From Candidatus Competibacter denitrificans Run_A_D11 (GTDB lineage: Bacteria > Pseudomonadota > Gammaproteobacteria > Competibacterales > Competibacteraceae), in the NCBI RefSeq assembly GCF_001051235.1, contig NZ_CBTJ020000076.1:1-64000 (forward strand): DNA of 64,000 nt, written 5' to 3'. Made by a program: the position numbers and the translations under genes. Numbering within the stretch: the stretch's first letter is position 1; each line of letters starts with the position of its first letter. Shown here piece by piece: positions 1-10,000 of this stretch. The notes below the pieces were generated by a model that saw only the letters and a list, made by a program, of their open reading frames with translations, did no database searches and was not told where the DNA came from.

Positions 1-81
1 CATAAATGGGCACAAGCCAAAGCGATCCGTAAGCAAACCCATTGCTCCATTGAAGACCTCTTCCGCTCCCATCAAATATGA
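1..81 (+). pseudogene. C-terminal tail of a transposase (third mobile element), cut by the window edge
   Basis: Frame 1 is open from the first base to a TGA at 79-81 and encodes 26 residues beginning HKWAQAKAIRKQ and ending LFRSHQI. The basic, Trp/Gln-rich character and the position, exactly abutting a broken Tn3 transposase, suggest the end of an insertion-sequence transposase. The family (IS4, IS5 or IS630 type) cannot be decided from this stub. The junction with Tn3-derived sequence lies at about 102/103, so roughly 20 bp after the stop would hold the terminal repeat of this element. Confidence 0.4.
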
Positions 82-102
82 TCATTGTTATTTTGTTTTG
101 CT

Positions 103-2039
103 ATAAACCGTGTTCCACAATACAATGGCGGCCACCACGAGGTTGAGGCCGCTGGCGCGATAGCGCTGGTTCTCGAAGCTCCGGTCGCGTATTTCCCCGA
201 GCCGGTTCAGAAACACGGCGCGGGCCAGCGCGTTTTTGGCCTCGCCCTTGTTCAGACCGATCTGCACGCGGCGGCGCAGTTCGACGTTCTGCATCCAGTC
301 CAGCGCGAACAGCGTGCGCTCGATGCGGCCGAGTTCGCGGAGCGCGACCGCCAGACCGTTCTGGCGGGGATAGCTGCCGAGCTTGCGCAGCATCAGCGAG
401 GCGGGTGCCCTGCTGGATCGACGCCGTTAGCCGCAGGATGTCGTCCCAATGGGCGCGGATGTGCTTCACGTTGATGCTGCCGCCGATCAGTTCGGTGGCG
501 GGCACAATCGGTTTCTACCGCGAGCCCAAGCCCCTGTTGGGCGTGCTGCGCCGCGAAGCGCTGTGGTGGCAGCAGATAGTCCTCGAAGTCTTTGAACTGG
601 CGTGAGCCCTGTACCCAGATATCACCCGAGCGCAGCGCGTTTTTCAACTCGGTCAACACGCACAGCTCATAGAATCGGCGATCCAGTCCGTCAGGCGTCC
701 AGACCAGGTTTTCCCAGCGCTTGCGCACGAATGAGGTAGGTGCATCGTCCGGCACCTGGCGCACCTGGCGAGCGTTCATGTCCTTGAGCACGTCGATACC
801 CGCCAGCAGGTCGAGTGCGGCCGGCGCTGCTTTCATGGACAGCGCCGCCAGCATGGTTGGCGTATAGCGCCGAAGCTGGTTGAAGCTGTCACCGATCAGG
901 GACAAAAAGTCGAAGTTTTCAGGCCGGACCCACTGCTCCGCCTCGGCGATGCTCTGGCTGAACACATCCCAGGACATGATGGCCTCAATGGCTGCAAAGG
1001 GATCGCCACCCGACTGTTTGGCATCAAGCAGGGCGCGGCCAATACGCGAGTAAAGGCGCACCTTGTCGTTGATCGCCTTGCCGGACTGCTGGAATTGGTC
1101 GGCATGATTGCGCTTGGCCTTGCTGAACACGGAGCCCATGTATCGGTCGTGCAGGTCGATGATGTCGTCGATCAGGGTGGCGCGGGTATCGAGGAGCAAC
1201 GCTATCAACGCGGCATAGCGCCGAGCCGGCTCCAGGTCGCGAAGATGCTGGGCTGTCATTTGCCCGCCCTCACGGGCGAGTTTCAGCAGGCGGTTCTGGT
1301 GGATGGCCTGTTCCAGCCCCGGCGGGAGACTCAGCTCATCAATGGCTTTCAGGCGTTCCAGATGGACCAGCACATGCCTTGGTTTTGGGGCAATGGGTGG
1401 CTGGCGTAGCCAAACCAGCCCGCTGTTTTTGGTGCCCTCACGGACTGTCAGCAGCGGGTCTAAGGCCTGCCGGTGCTGAGCCGACAGCGGCGCGATCAGC
1501 ACCTCGTGCACTTGGCGCGTGCCGCGTGCCAAGGCCTCGCTACACAGGCGGTCAATGACGTCCGCCGTTGGCAGGATGATGCGCTGTTGCCGTAGCCAGT
1601 CAACCATGGCCACCGCAAGTACGGGGCCACGATCAGTTTGCCTGGCCAGCTCAGCAAGTGGGTGGGCAAGGCGTCGATAATCAGCAGCGGAAAATACCGT
1701 CAGCTGCAACCAAGCCTGCAACTCCACTAGGTGCTCTCGGCGGGTCTGGGCCCGTTGGGCGTATTGCGGCCAAACCGAAGGGCTGATTTGTAATTGCTGG
1801 CCGACGATGGCCAGCAACGAAAAGGGAGGCTCCGCGCTAGGCGCCAGGATGAAGCCGGGATAACGCAGGCAACACAGCAGCACGGCGAAACCGAGACGGT
1901 TGTGATCGCCACGCCGCCGCCGGATCACAGACAAGTCCAGCGTCGACAACGTGTAGCGCCTAATAATCTCGCCTTCATCTCCCGGGAAGGCAAACAGCTC
2001 GGCACGTTCTGCCGGAGTCAGCACACTGCGACGAGGCAT
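103..2039 (-). pseudogene. tnpA: Tn3-family transposase TnpA, broken by a large internal deletion, a frameshift and 3' truncation
   Basis: The N-terminal half (ATG at 2039, MPRRSVLTPAERAELF) is intact for about 500 codons and has the N-terminal and central helical domains of Tn3 transposases, ending near the motif GSRQFKDFEDYLLPP. At about 501-508 the reading jumps to a segment starting [21 protein letters not shown], so roughly 300 codons carrying the first catalytic aspartates are missing. A second lesion of about 5 nt at 401-408 (after IQQGT) shifts frame into [18 protein letters not shown]. The protein is cut after NTVY at about 103. Family members are close to 990 residues. The gene is certainly inactive. 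Confidence 0.9.
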
Positions 2040-2083
2040 GATCGGCACTCTTTGCTTTGTCTATGCGCCGATGGCGGCTGGCT

Positions 2084-2197
2084 ATCACTGGGGCGTGGGC
2101 CAGTGATCGTGGAACAAGGGGGCGCTAAACCCTCTCAATAGAATTGTTCTTGCATTTTGATTGTATTACTATCGAAATGTCTATAATTCATGTGATA
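2084..2197. promoter_or_regulatory. Probable res recombination/regulatory region between tnpA and tnpR
   Basis: The 160 bp between the divergent genes hold an 8-bp perfect inverted repeat (ATCACTGG at 2084-2091 and CCAGTGAT at 2100-2107). There is also a 26-bp A+T-rich stretch at 2172-2197 that begins TCGAAATGTCTATAATT. The latter resembles, from memory, the Tn3 res site I core (TCGAAATATTATAAATT). In Tn3 elements this interval is where resolvase dimers bind, both to resolve cointegrates and to repress both promoters. Assignment of individual subsites is inference. Confidence 0.5.
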
Positions 2198-2200
2198 GAA

Positions 2201-2773
2201 ATGATCATCGGCTACGCGCGCACTTCAACGATTGAGCAGGTCGCCGGGTTTGAGGCCCAGCTAAAGGAGCTCGAAACCGCCCATTGCGAGAAAATCTTCC
2301 GCGAACAGGTCTCATCGGTCGCCCATCGCGCCCAGCTTCAGGCCGCACTCGAGTTTGTTCGGCAAGGCGACCTATTGGTGGCGACCAAACTCGACCGGCT
2401 GGCTCGCTCGGTAGCAGACCTCATGGCCATCATCCAGGCTTTGGATTCCAAGCAGGTGGGCTTGCGTGTGCTCAACCTGGGCATGGACACGCAAACGCCA
2501 ACGGGCAAGCTGATGTTGGCGGTGCTGGGTGGGGTTGCTCAGTTTGAGCGGGAAATGATGCTGGAGCGGCAGCGAGAAGGCATCGCCAAGGCTAAAGCTG
2601 AGGGGAAGTATCGGGGACGTAAACCAGTTTCTACCGACAAACGCGACCGTGTGCTGCAATTGGCAACCAGCGGCATGACCAAGGTCCAGATGGCGCGTGA
2701 GCTACAGATTGGACAAGCAACGGTGTACCGGATTCTGGCAAACACAGCACCAAAACCACGGCAAAACCCTTAG
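2201..2773 (+). CDS. tnpR: Tn3-family resolvase (serine site-specific recombinase)
   Basis: This 190-aa protein starts MIIGYARTSTIEQ, where the serine of ARTST is the catalytic nucleophile. Conserved resolvase blocks follow: TKLDRLARS, TPTGKLMLAVLGGVAQFERE and GRKP. A C-terminal helix-turn-helix (about 150-185; GMTKVQMARELQIGQATVYRIL) completes it. The family resolves cointegrates at res. I chose ATG 2201 because family proteins begin directly at this strand; in-frame starts at 2144 and 2177 would add unrelated residues overlapping the res-like site. The TAG stop at 2771-2773 lies inside the 38-bp terminal repeat. It looks intact, unlike its partner transposase. Confidence 0.9.
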   Translation: MIIGYARTSTIEQVAGFEAQLKELETAHCEKIFREQVSSVAHRAQLQAALEFVRQGDLLVATKLDRLARSVADLMAIIQALDSKQVGLRVLNLGMDTQTPTGKLMLAVLGGVAQFEREMMLERQREGIAKAKAEGKYRGRKPVSTDKRDRVLQLATSGMTKVQMARELQIGQATVYRILANTAPKPRQNP

Positions 2774-2806
2774 CGTGCTTTAATTTCCGTTTCGTGAGCT
2801 GACCCC
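2769..2806 (-). repeat. 38-bp terminal inverted repeat, right end of the Tn3-family transposon
   Basis: Read on the minus strand it begins GGGGTCAGCTCACGAAACGG and ends ACGCTAAG, exactly 38 bp, the length and GGGG...TAAG ends typical of Tn3-family repeats. The outer end at 2806 abuts IS256-type coding sequence. The 5 bases outside (2807-2811, ttgtt) would be one copy of the target duplication; its partner is not in the window. Confidence 0.85.
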
Positions 2807-3299
2807 TTGTTGATGACGCGGTTTTCGTGGTGCACCTTGATGACCAGACCGTCTAAATACAGGATCGGATAGACCGCCTCTAGCGGCCGGCTTTGCCAGG
2901 CTTGCACCGTCTCCCACACCGCATCCGTGACCTTCGCCACCAGCGTCGCAGAGACCTCCGCCCCATAGATGTCCTGCAAGGTATCCGCGATGTCGCGGGT
3001 CGTCATCCCTTTGGCGTAGAAGGGGTTTGGATGGGAACCTCACCTAAGTCCCCTTTGAGCGTTTTGCCCGAATAGCCATTGCGGCTGTTGCCGCTCCCTC
3101 GGCCCACCGCCGCGTGCCGTTCATACCCCAAATGCGCGTCCAGCTCTGCCTTCAGCGCACTCTCTACCGTCAGCTTCAACAACTGCCGACTCAGCGCCGT
3201 TAAATCTTGTTCCGTCTTGATGTGCCGGGCGACCTCTACCGCCAGCTTCTTTAACTCCGGTGAAAAGTCCTGGTCTACTTTGCTTAATGGTGTCGTCAT
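2807..3299 (-). pseudogene. IS256-family transposase fragment, with internal deletion and 3' loss
   Basis: ATG 3299 has a good ribosome site (caggag) and starts MTTPLSKVDQDFSPEL. The N-terminal IS256 features are clear: ELDAHLGYERHAAVGRGSGNSRNGYSGKTLKGDLGEVPI. At about 3018-3030 roughly 30 codons are lost. The frame changes and resumes at AKGMTTRDIADTLQDIYGAEVSATLVAKVTDAVW. The first catalytic aspartate (PILYLDGLVIK) is kept, but the gene stops at RVINK where the Tn3 repeat begins, so the remaining DDE residues are gone. Non-functional. Confidence 0.85.
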
Positions 3300-3370
3300 C
3301 GTCAATGCTCCTGACACGTCAGTGTCCTCGTTTCCTACAGTGGAGCATTTACACAATCGAATTTACAGTC
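2807..3370 (-). mobile_element. IS256-family element remnant, interrupted by the Tn3 insertion
   Basis: The transposase 5' part is on the minus strand. Upstream of it, the stretch 3346-3370 reads on the minus strand GACTGTAAATTCGATTGTGT, with the TTGTGTAAA core that IS256-family ends usually carry, so the element's left end is placed near 3370. Only 15 bp separate this end from the pmbA stop codon. The right half of the element is missing beyond the transposon insertion. Confidence 0.7.
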
Positions 3371-3384
3371 TCCCTCGCAAACCT

Positions 3385-4740
3385 CTACTCCCCCGCCACC
3401 GTCATCCGTTCCAACAGAAGGGAACCGCATTGAATGGCGCCGCGTGAATCCACATCGTTGCCGACGGCGACGATGGTTTGGAACATGCGGTCGAGATTGC
3501 CAGCGATGGTGATCTGCTGGACCGGATATTGCGGTTCCCCGTTCTCGACCCAAAAACCCGAAGCACCGCGCGAATAATCGCCAGTTACCAGATTGATGCC
3601 GTGACCGAGCAATTCCATCACCCACAGACCCGTTCCCAACTGCCGCAGCAGATCGGCTTGGCCGAACGCGCCAGCTTCGACGATCAGATTATGGACGCCA
3701 CCGGCATTGCCGGTCGTCACCATCCCCAAGCGGCGCGCGGCATAGCTATCCAGTAGATAACCGCGCAGTTCTCCTTGCGCCACCAGGTCGCGTTCCACGG
3801 TGGCCACACCCTCACCATCGAAGGGCGCGCTGGCCAACCCTCTGGGCAGGTGCGGTCGCTCCCGAAGGGTCATGAAATCTGGAAAAACCGCCGTCCCCAG
3901 ACGATCCAACAGAAACGACGCTTTGCGGTATAACGCGCCACCCCGAATCGCAGCGGTAAAATGTCCGATCAACCCCCGCGCCAATTCTGGAGCGAACAAC
4001 ACCGGTAGCTGTCGGGTATCGATCCGCCGACTCCCCAGCCGGCGCAATGCCCGCTGTGCAGCGGTTCGCCCGACCGTTACCGGCGCTTCCAAGTCATTCT
4101 GGGCACGGGCGACCGTGTACCAATGATTACGCTGCATCTCGGCGCCTTCCTGGGCGATCACCGAGCAGCTCAATGAATGGCGACTGGTCGGATAGCCACC
4201 ACAAAAACCGTGCGAGTTGCCGTAGATCACCAAGCCGACATGGGTGGTTACGCTAGCGCCTTCAGAATTGCGGATGCGTGGATCGTGCGCCAGCGCCGCC
4301 GCCTCGCACTCCCCGGCCAACGCGATGGCGTCTTCGGCAGTCAGCGGCCACGGATGATAAAGGTCGAGAGCGGGAACCTGCCGCGCCAACCGCTCTGGAT
4401 CGGCCAGCCCGGCAAACGGATCGGCGGCGGTGTGATGGGCGATGGCGCAGGCATGACGCACTGTCTCCCGAATCGCTGACGGTCGCCAGTCGGCGGTACT
4501 GGCCGACCCGCGACTTTGCCCACGATAAACCGTCACCCCCAAGCCGCGCTGGCGATGATGCTCCAGCGTTTCGACCTCACCCAGGCGAACCGTGACCGAC
4601 AAGGCAGCACCGAAGTTAACGGCCGCTTCGGCGGCATCGGCACCTTGGGCTTGCGCTTCTGCGAGGATGTCAGCGACCAAGACTTCCAGACTTTCCCGGG
4701 CAGGTAACGGGGCAGCAGTGCGAGCGGTGGCTACGGACAT
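3385..4740 (-). CDS. pmbA: PmbA/TldE, metallopeptidase partner subunit
   Basis: The 451-aa protein is full length for PmbA (TldE), which pairs with TldD to form a cytoplasmic protease that trims modified peptides (microcin B17) and the CcdA antitoxin. The family C-terminus GSLLLERMTVAGE and the blocks GVTVYRGQSRGSAST, GLIVxxG-type glycine runs and TGDYSRGASGFWVENGE are visible. As expected for PmbA it lacks the HExxxH zinc site carried by TldD. It begins 45 bp after the tldD stop and is the last gene of the long minus-strand run. The IS256 remnant lies 15 bp past its stop, so the insertion spared the gene but may have removed its native terminator. Confidence 0.93.
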   Translation of the reverse strand: MSVATARTAAPLPARESLEVLVADILAEAQAQGADAAEAAVNFGAALSVTVRLGEVETLEHHRQRGLGVTVYRGQSRGSASTADWRPSAIRETVRHACAIAHHTAADPFAGLADPERLARQVPALDLYHPWPLTAEDAIALAGECEAAALAHDPRIRNSEGASVTTHVGLVIYGNSHGFCGGYPTSRHSLSCSVIAQEGAEMQRNHWYTVARAQNDLEAPVTVGRTAAQRALRRLGSRRIDTRQLPVLFAPELARGLIGHFTAAIRGGALYRKASFLLDRLGTAVFPDFMTLRERPHLPRGLASAPFDGEGVATVERDLVAQGELRGYLLDSYAARRLGMVTTGNAGGVHNLIVEAGAFGQADLLRQLGTGLWVMELLGHGINLVTGDYSRGASGFWVENGEPQYPVQQITIAGNLDRMFQTIVAVGNDVDSRGAIQCGSLLLERMTVAGE

Positions 4741-4785
4741 AGAGAGGCTACTTTTTTCGGCTGGCCAGCGAATGGAAACGATTGC

Positions 4786-6234
4786 TCAAGCGTGCGTTCC
4801 GCCAACGGTCAAGGCGTCAACCCGCAAGGTCGGTTGGCCGACGCCGACCGGCACGCTTTGGCCGTCCTTACCACAGGTGCCGACCCCGGCATCCAGCCGC
4901 AGATCGTTGCCGACCATCGACACCTGAGTCAACACCTCGGGGCCGTTACCAATCAAGGTTGCGCCTTTGACCGGTCGGGTCACGCGGCCATTTTCGATCA
5001 GATACGCCTCGCTGGCGGAGAAAACGAATTTGCCCGAGGTAATATCGACCTGACCGCCGCCGAAATTGACCGCATAGAGACCCTTCGCCACCGAAGCGAT
5101 AATCTCCCCCGGCTCGCTCGCGCCGGCCAACAGGTAGGTATTGGTCATGCGCGGTAGCGGTAGATGGGCATAGGATTCGCGCCGGCCGTTGCCGGTCGAG
5201 GCGGTTTTCATCAAGCGGCCGTTGAGCTTGTCCTGCAAATAACCCTTGAGCACGCCGCCCTCGATCAAGGTCGTGCAGCGGGTCGGAGTCCCTTCGTCGT
5301 CGATGTTGAGAGAACCACGCCGGTCGGCCAGGGTCCCGTCGTCCACCACGGTGCAGAGCGGTGAGGCCACCCGCTCGCCCATCCGCCCGCTGAAGGCTGA
5401 AGTGCCTTTGCGGTTGAAATCCCCTTCCAGACCATGGCCGATGGCTTCGTGCAGGAGGATGCCGGGCCAGCCTGGCCCCAGTACCACGGTCATCGTACCG
5501 GCGGGTGCAGGAGCAGCTTCCAGATTAACCAACGCCAGGCGTACCGCTTCCCGCGCATAGCCGAGCGCGCGCTCCTCATCGAGAAACCAGCCATACGCCA
5601 CCCGGCCACCGCCCCCGGCGCTGCCCTGTTCACGTCGGCCCTGGGCTTCGACGATCACGGTGACGTTCAACCGGACCAGTGGCCGCACATCGCCCGCCAA
5701 CGTGCCATCACTCCCGGCCACCAGAATCGTATCCTGCGTCCCCGTTAGGCTGACTATAACTTGCGCCACCCGCGCATCCTGGTGGCGGGCTTCGGCATCC
5801 ACCTGAGCCAGCAGGCGAATTTTCGCTTCAGCGCCCCAGCTTCCCAGCGGATCGAGCGGTTGATAACGCTTGATCCGCTCCGCCGAGCGCCAAACCGACA
5901 ACTGCCCATCACCACCCTGGCGGGCGATGGCGCGAGCGGCAGTGGCCGCGTCCAGCAAGGCTGCCGGCACGATTTCGTCGGAATAGGCGAAACCGGTTTT
6001 TTCGCCGCTTACGGCCCGCACCCCGACGCCTTGATGAATGGCGTGACCGGCCTGTTTGACCTCGCCATCTTCCAGTGACCAGGATTCGGCTTGCCGGAGC
6101 TGAAAATACAGATCACCGCTATCGATGGCGTGACCCAGCAGACAACCCAGGGTTTTCTGTAAATCGTCCTCCCCCAAACCGGTGGGCGCGAGCAACTGTT
6201 GACGAGCGAGCGCGAGCGTAGCGGCGGCGGTCAT
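4786..6234 (-). CDS. tldD: TldD, zinc metallopeptidase subunit
   Basis: This 482-aa protein is the catalytic half of the TldD/TldE protease. The zinc motif HEAIGH is at about residues 262-267 ([15 protein letters not shown]), and the downstream blocks [33 protein letters not shown] and [25 protein letters not shown] are typical. The ATG overlaps the stop of the upstream nitrilase gene in an ATGA arrangement, indicating coupling. With pmbA downstream, both subunits come from one transcript. Confidence 0.95.
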   Translation of the reverse strand: MTAAATLALARQQLLAPTGLGEDDLQKTLGCLLGHAIDSGDLYFQLRQAESWSLEDGEVKQAGHAIHQGVGVRAVSGEKTGFAYSDEIVPAALLDAATAARAIARQGGDGQLSVWRSAERIKRYQPLDPLGSWGAEAKIRLLAQVDAEARHQDARVAQVIVSLTGTQDTILVAGSDGTLAGDVRPLVRLNVTVIVEAQGRREQGSAGGGGRVAYGWFLDEERALGYAREAVRLALVNLEAAPAPAGTMTVVLGPGWPGILLHEAIGHGLEGDFNRKGTSAFSGRMGERVASPLCTVVDDGTLADRRGSLNIDDEGTPTRCTTLIEGGVLKGYLQDKLNGRLMKTASTGNGRRESYAHLPLPRMTNTYLLAGASEPGEIIASVAKGLYAVNFGGGQVDITSGKFVFSASEAYLIENGRVTRPVKGATLIGNGPEVLTQVSMVGNDLRLDAGVGTCGKDGQSVPVGVGQPTLRVDALTVGGTHA

Positions 6235-7058
6235 GTCAACCTCACGTCGGTCACCCGATGTTCCAGGACCGGAAACTGGCGGCGAATCTGCTTTAGGCGT
6301 TCCGCATCAAATTCGCCCAGCACCACGCCCGGTCCCTGCGGCAGGCGACCGAGGATGTCTCCCCAAGGGTCGATGATGAGGCTATCGCCATAAGTCTCCC
6401 GGCCATTTGCGTGGCTGCCGCCTTGCGCCGCCGCCACCACATAGCACTGATTTTCGATAGCTCGCGCCCGCAGCAGTGTCTCCCAATGGGCCTTGCCGGT
6501 CGCAGCGGTAAAGGCGGCTGGCAGCGCCAAGACCGTCATCCCACCCACCGCCAACGCACGAAATTGCTCCGGGAAACGCACGTCGTAGCACACCGCCAAG
6601 CCGAGCGGCCCCAGTGGGGTATCGGCCACCACATACCGTTCACCCGGTTCAATGGTCGCCGATTCGGCGTAACGCTCGGCACTGCCCACCACCTGTACAT
6701 CAAACAAATGCACTTTGTCGTAGCGGGCAACGGGCCGGCCTGTCGTGTCGAATAAGAGGCAAGCGGCCCGTACCCGATGATCACCACCCACCGCGTGCAG
6801 TGGAATCGTGCCGCCGACCAGCCATATGCGGTGCTTGGCGGCTTGTTCGGCCAGAAATGTTTGCAGCGGACCATCCCCAGCCCGTTCGCGCACGGCGACT
6901 TTATCGTCTTCACTGCGCCCCATCAGGGTAAAATTTTCTGGGAGAACCGCCAATTGCGCCCCGGCGTCGGCTGCTTGTGCCAACAGCATAGCGGCAGTCG
7001 CCAAATTCTCCGCCACGCTGGGACTAGAAACCATTTGAATGGCAGCCATCATCGGCAT
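6231..7058 (-). CDS. Carbon-nitrogen hydrolase of the nitrilase superfamily (Nit1/YbeM-like amidase)
   Basis: This 275-aa enzyme shows the nitrilase triad Glu41 (LPENF), Lys115 (YDKVHLFDV) and Cys157 ([14 protein letters not shown]). Nit1-type members hydrolyse the deaminated glutathione by-product; assigning that substrate here is inference from similarity of the blocks HLFDV and YDVRFPE. The start [12 protein letters not shown] fits the family's first strand. It ends in a 4-nt overlap with tldD and follows yhdP by 12 bp. Its place between yhdP and tldD is common in gammaproteobacteria. Confidence 0.9.
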   Translation of the reverse strand: MPMMAAIQMVSSPSVAENLATAAMLLAQAADAGAQLAVLPENFTLMGRSEDDKVAVRERAGDGPLQTFLAEQAAKHRIWLVGGTIPLHAVGGDHRVRAACLLFDTTGRPVARYDKVHLFDVQVVGSAERYAESATIEPGERYVVADTPLGPLGLAVCYDVRFPEQFRALAVGGMTVLALPAAFTAATGKAHWETLLRARAIENQCYVVAAAQGGSHANGRETYGDSLIIDPWGDILGRLPQGPGVVLGEFDAERLKQIRRQFPVLEHRVTDVRLT

Positions 7059-7070
7059 CGCATGACCTCC

Positions 7071-10000
7071 TCAATTCTCGCGGGTGACGCCGCCGCCATG
7101 CGAGATGAGCGGTTCCGGCAAGTAGTCCAGGACCGGCTGATCCCAAGAGCCTTTCAGGGCATAACGATAGCGGGTGGCTCGCTCAAGTCCCTTTTGCAGC
7201 ACTCGCTCGGCAACAAACACCGCCGCACCGACCACTGGCCCCCCAGCGATGACGCCCGCGACGGGCAGCGCGGCACCATATCGGGGAACCACTGTGATGA
7301 TCTGGTCATAGTCACGCGCGCGCAATCCCGCTCGGCCGTGCATTTCGATCCGTGCTGCCGGAGCTTCGATTGAGAGGTTATCGGTATGTGCTTGACTGGC
7401 CTGCAAGGTAAAATCGCCGGTGATCCGATCAAACGCCATGCCCGGCTGGAATACATCGCTGAAATCGAAATTGAGCCGTCGGGTCAAGTTCTGGACGTCC
7501 AACATCCCGATCATCCGCCCCAGTCCCGGATTGATATCGCGCAGTTGGCCGGGGCCGACAGTCAACTTCAGCGTACCAGCCACCCGATCCAGACTGAAAT
7601 CAGCGATCTCTCCCTGCCAGGTGAGCGCTAATTCGGCGTGAGTTTCTCCACGGCTGACACCGTTCTCGGCATAGCCGAAGGTTGCCAGGACATCCCCCAG
7701 CGCGCGGCTTTCCAAAGTGGCGGCCAATCGGGCGAATTGGCTGCCGCCAACCCAGCGCCATTCGCCGCTGGCGTCGATCTGCTGACTCTCGCCCTTCAAG
7801 GCAACTTCGCTGAGCTTAATGCCCCCTACCATCGGCGTAGCGACTAATTTGAATTGGCCGAGCGGCACTTTATCGGTGCGAAAATCCGCCACGGTCAACG
7901 TCAGTGGGGGTACGCGACGTGGGTCCGCATCGCTGAAGGGTGCTTTGTCTGCCGTAGAGGCCGCTTTAGGGCCAATATATAATCGCTCCAGAGCGATCCG
8001 CACGGGCTGTTCCGGTGTCGGCTCATTCGGTAGCGTTACACTCCCAGCCAACGCCTCACTGTCACAATCGATCCGCATTCCGCCTTCTTGGGGGCTTGCC
8101 TGCACATGCACCGCCGCAAAAGAACGCCCACCGATCAGCAATTCATCGATTCGGACATCGACACTGTGCAAGAACTCCCAACCAGTCGTCTCTGCTCGGT
8201 TCTTACCCGCTGTCAGCGGCCGTGGTTTGTTGCGTGAACCCGTTGTTTCTTTGAGCGATGACAGGCCGGCGAACGCCAAATTCCAGTGCGGCAAATGCGC
8301 AATCACCGATAAACCGGGTCGTTCGGGTAATTTCGCCACACCGGTGTTGATGCGCAATTCGCCACGCTCGAAGCGCGGCTGACGTGGAAAATTGTCAAGC
8401 GCCAACAAAGCGCGCGCCGCTGGGCCATACTCCAGCGCCAAGTGAGCGCTTTTCCCTGACGCGACAGGGAACAACCGGGCTTTGAAGGGGCGAGTTTCGG
8501 CGGCGGCCTTGCCCAAAGGGGCCGGTAAGCGAACGGCAACGCCGCGCAAATCCGATGTAACTTCCAGGGTGAAGGGTGAACCGCTACGACCCTCACGTTG
8601 GGTAGGGACCGCTAGCGCGACCGTCAAGGCAGCCTTGCCGCTGATAGATGGCTCCAGGGCTGCGCCCGCCTCTCCCAGCAGATCTCGCAGCCCTAGACGA
8701 CCTTGCAATCGCGTGCGCAGTTCGCGGCGCCCTTCCCGGCCGGTCGCCAGCTCCAGGCCGAACCGAATCGGTTCACCACGCCATAACGCCTGCACATTCT
8801 CGGCAACCAGGTCATTGTCAGTAAACTTCACGTCGCCGCGCACCCCATCGAAGCCGATATCCCAGGCCGGCAGGCGCACCTTATTGCCCACTAATCCGAC
8901 AGTGCCATTAATCCGATTGGGGCGCGGGTCCAACGGAATGGCGAGATCCAGGTTAAGCGTGGTGGTGCCGTCAATCTGTAGATCCGGCAACTGCTCGGCC
9001 AGGGTGCGGCCCGCTGGGCTGTTCTCAAACGCCTGCCACATGGTGGCCCCCGGCCCCTTGGCGCGGCCTTCAACGGTCACGATGGCATCCGCCAGATCGT
9101 CGATCCGTACCACGAGATTTTCCACCACGCTATCGAGCAAGCGTCCCGCTTCCGTCTCTATCCGTAATGCCCGATTTCGGAAGGTGACCGCCAGTTTCCC
9201 ATCTTCCAGTCGCGGCCAACCCGGTGTGTAATCGACCACTGCATTATCAACGCGAAACCGCGCCTCAAACAGTCCATTCCCGTCATCGAAGGGAAAGCGG
9301 GCCGGTACACCGCGCAACACCACATCCCCGGTTATCGAACCGGCGAGCAGTGCCTGATCCAGCCAAGCGACCGCACGGGTGGGCATCAACGCCGCCGGTA
9401 GATAGCGCCGCACGCGGGCCACCTGCAAATCCCCATAGCGACCTTTCACTTCAAGCGACGGCTCACCACTCGGCGGAATCGTCACGCTGCCGGTAAAGCG
9501 TGCGTTAAAATCTGCGTTGCTCAGCGCCAGACCATCACTCTCCAGACGCAGCTCACTACCGGAGCGGCGCCAAGTCACGGCACCGGCCAGCGTATCAAGC
9601 GTCACCGGCCCGCGCAGAACTTTCTCGGTATCGACCCGCAGCCGACGACTATCCAGCTCAAGGCGACCCCCCGTCGGCTCTATCGTCAGCGTACCGCCCA
9701 CATTATCCAAGCCGGGTAAATCCCGAATCGGTCGCCAACTAAGACCCTTAAAGCGCGTGGTTACGGTGTAATCGGCCGCGTCCGAGCCAGCCTGAAAAGT
9801 GATCTCCGGCAGTTCGCCCCGTGGCTCAAGCGGAACCCACCAGGAGCGGGCGGCTTCGTCTAACCAGGGCGCCGCCCAGGCCCATAGATCCTGCACACGC
9901 AGCCCGCGCACGTTACCCTGCCAGCCTTGGTCGGTCCTCGCTAACTCGAATGTCGGCCCGGTAACTGCTTGCCCCTTCCCCTCCTTGATCTGGGCATTAC

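Larger units (their letters stand above)
103..2806. mobile_element. Remnant of a Tn3-family transposon
   Basis: Divergent tnpA (minus) and tnpR (plus) flank a short res-like region, the classical Tn3 layout. The right boundary is a 38-bp terminal repeat at 2769-2806 that starts GGGG on its outer side and ends TAAG inside. The left boundary is missing because another element replaces the tnpA 3' end at about 103. The right end lies inside an IS256-type transposase gene, so the transposon landed in an older insertion sequence. With tnpA destroyed it cannot move unless helped in trans. Confidence 0.85.
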
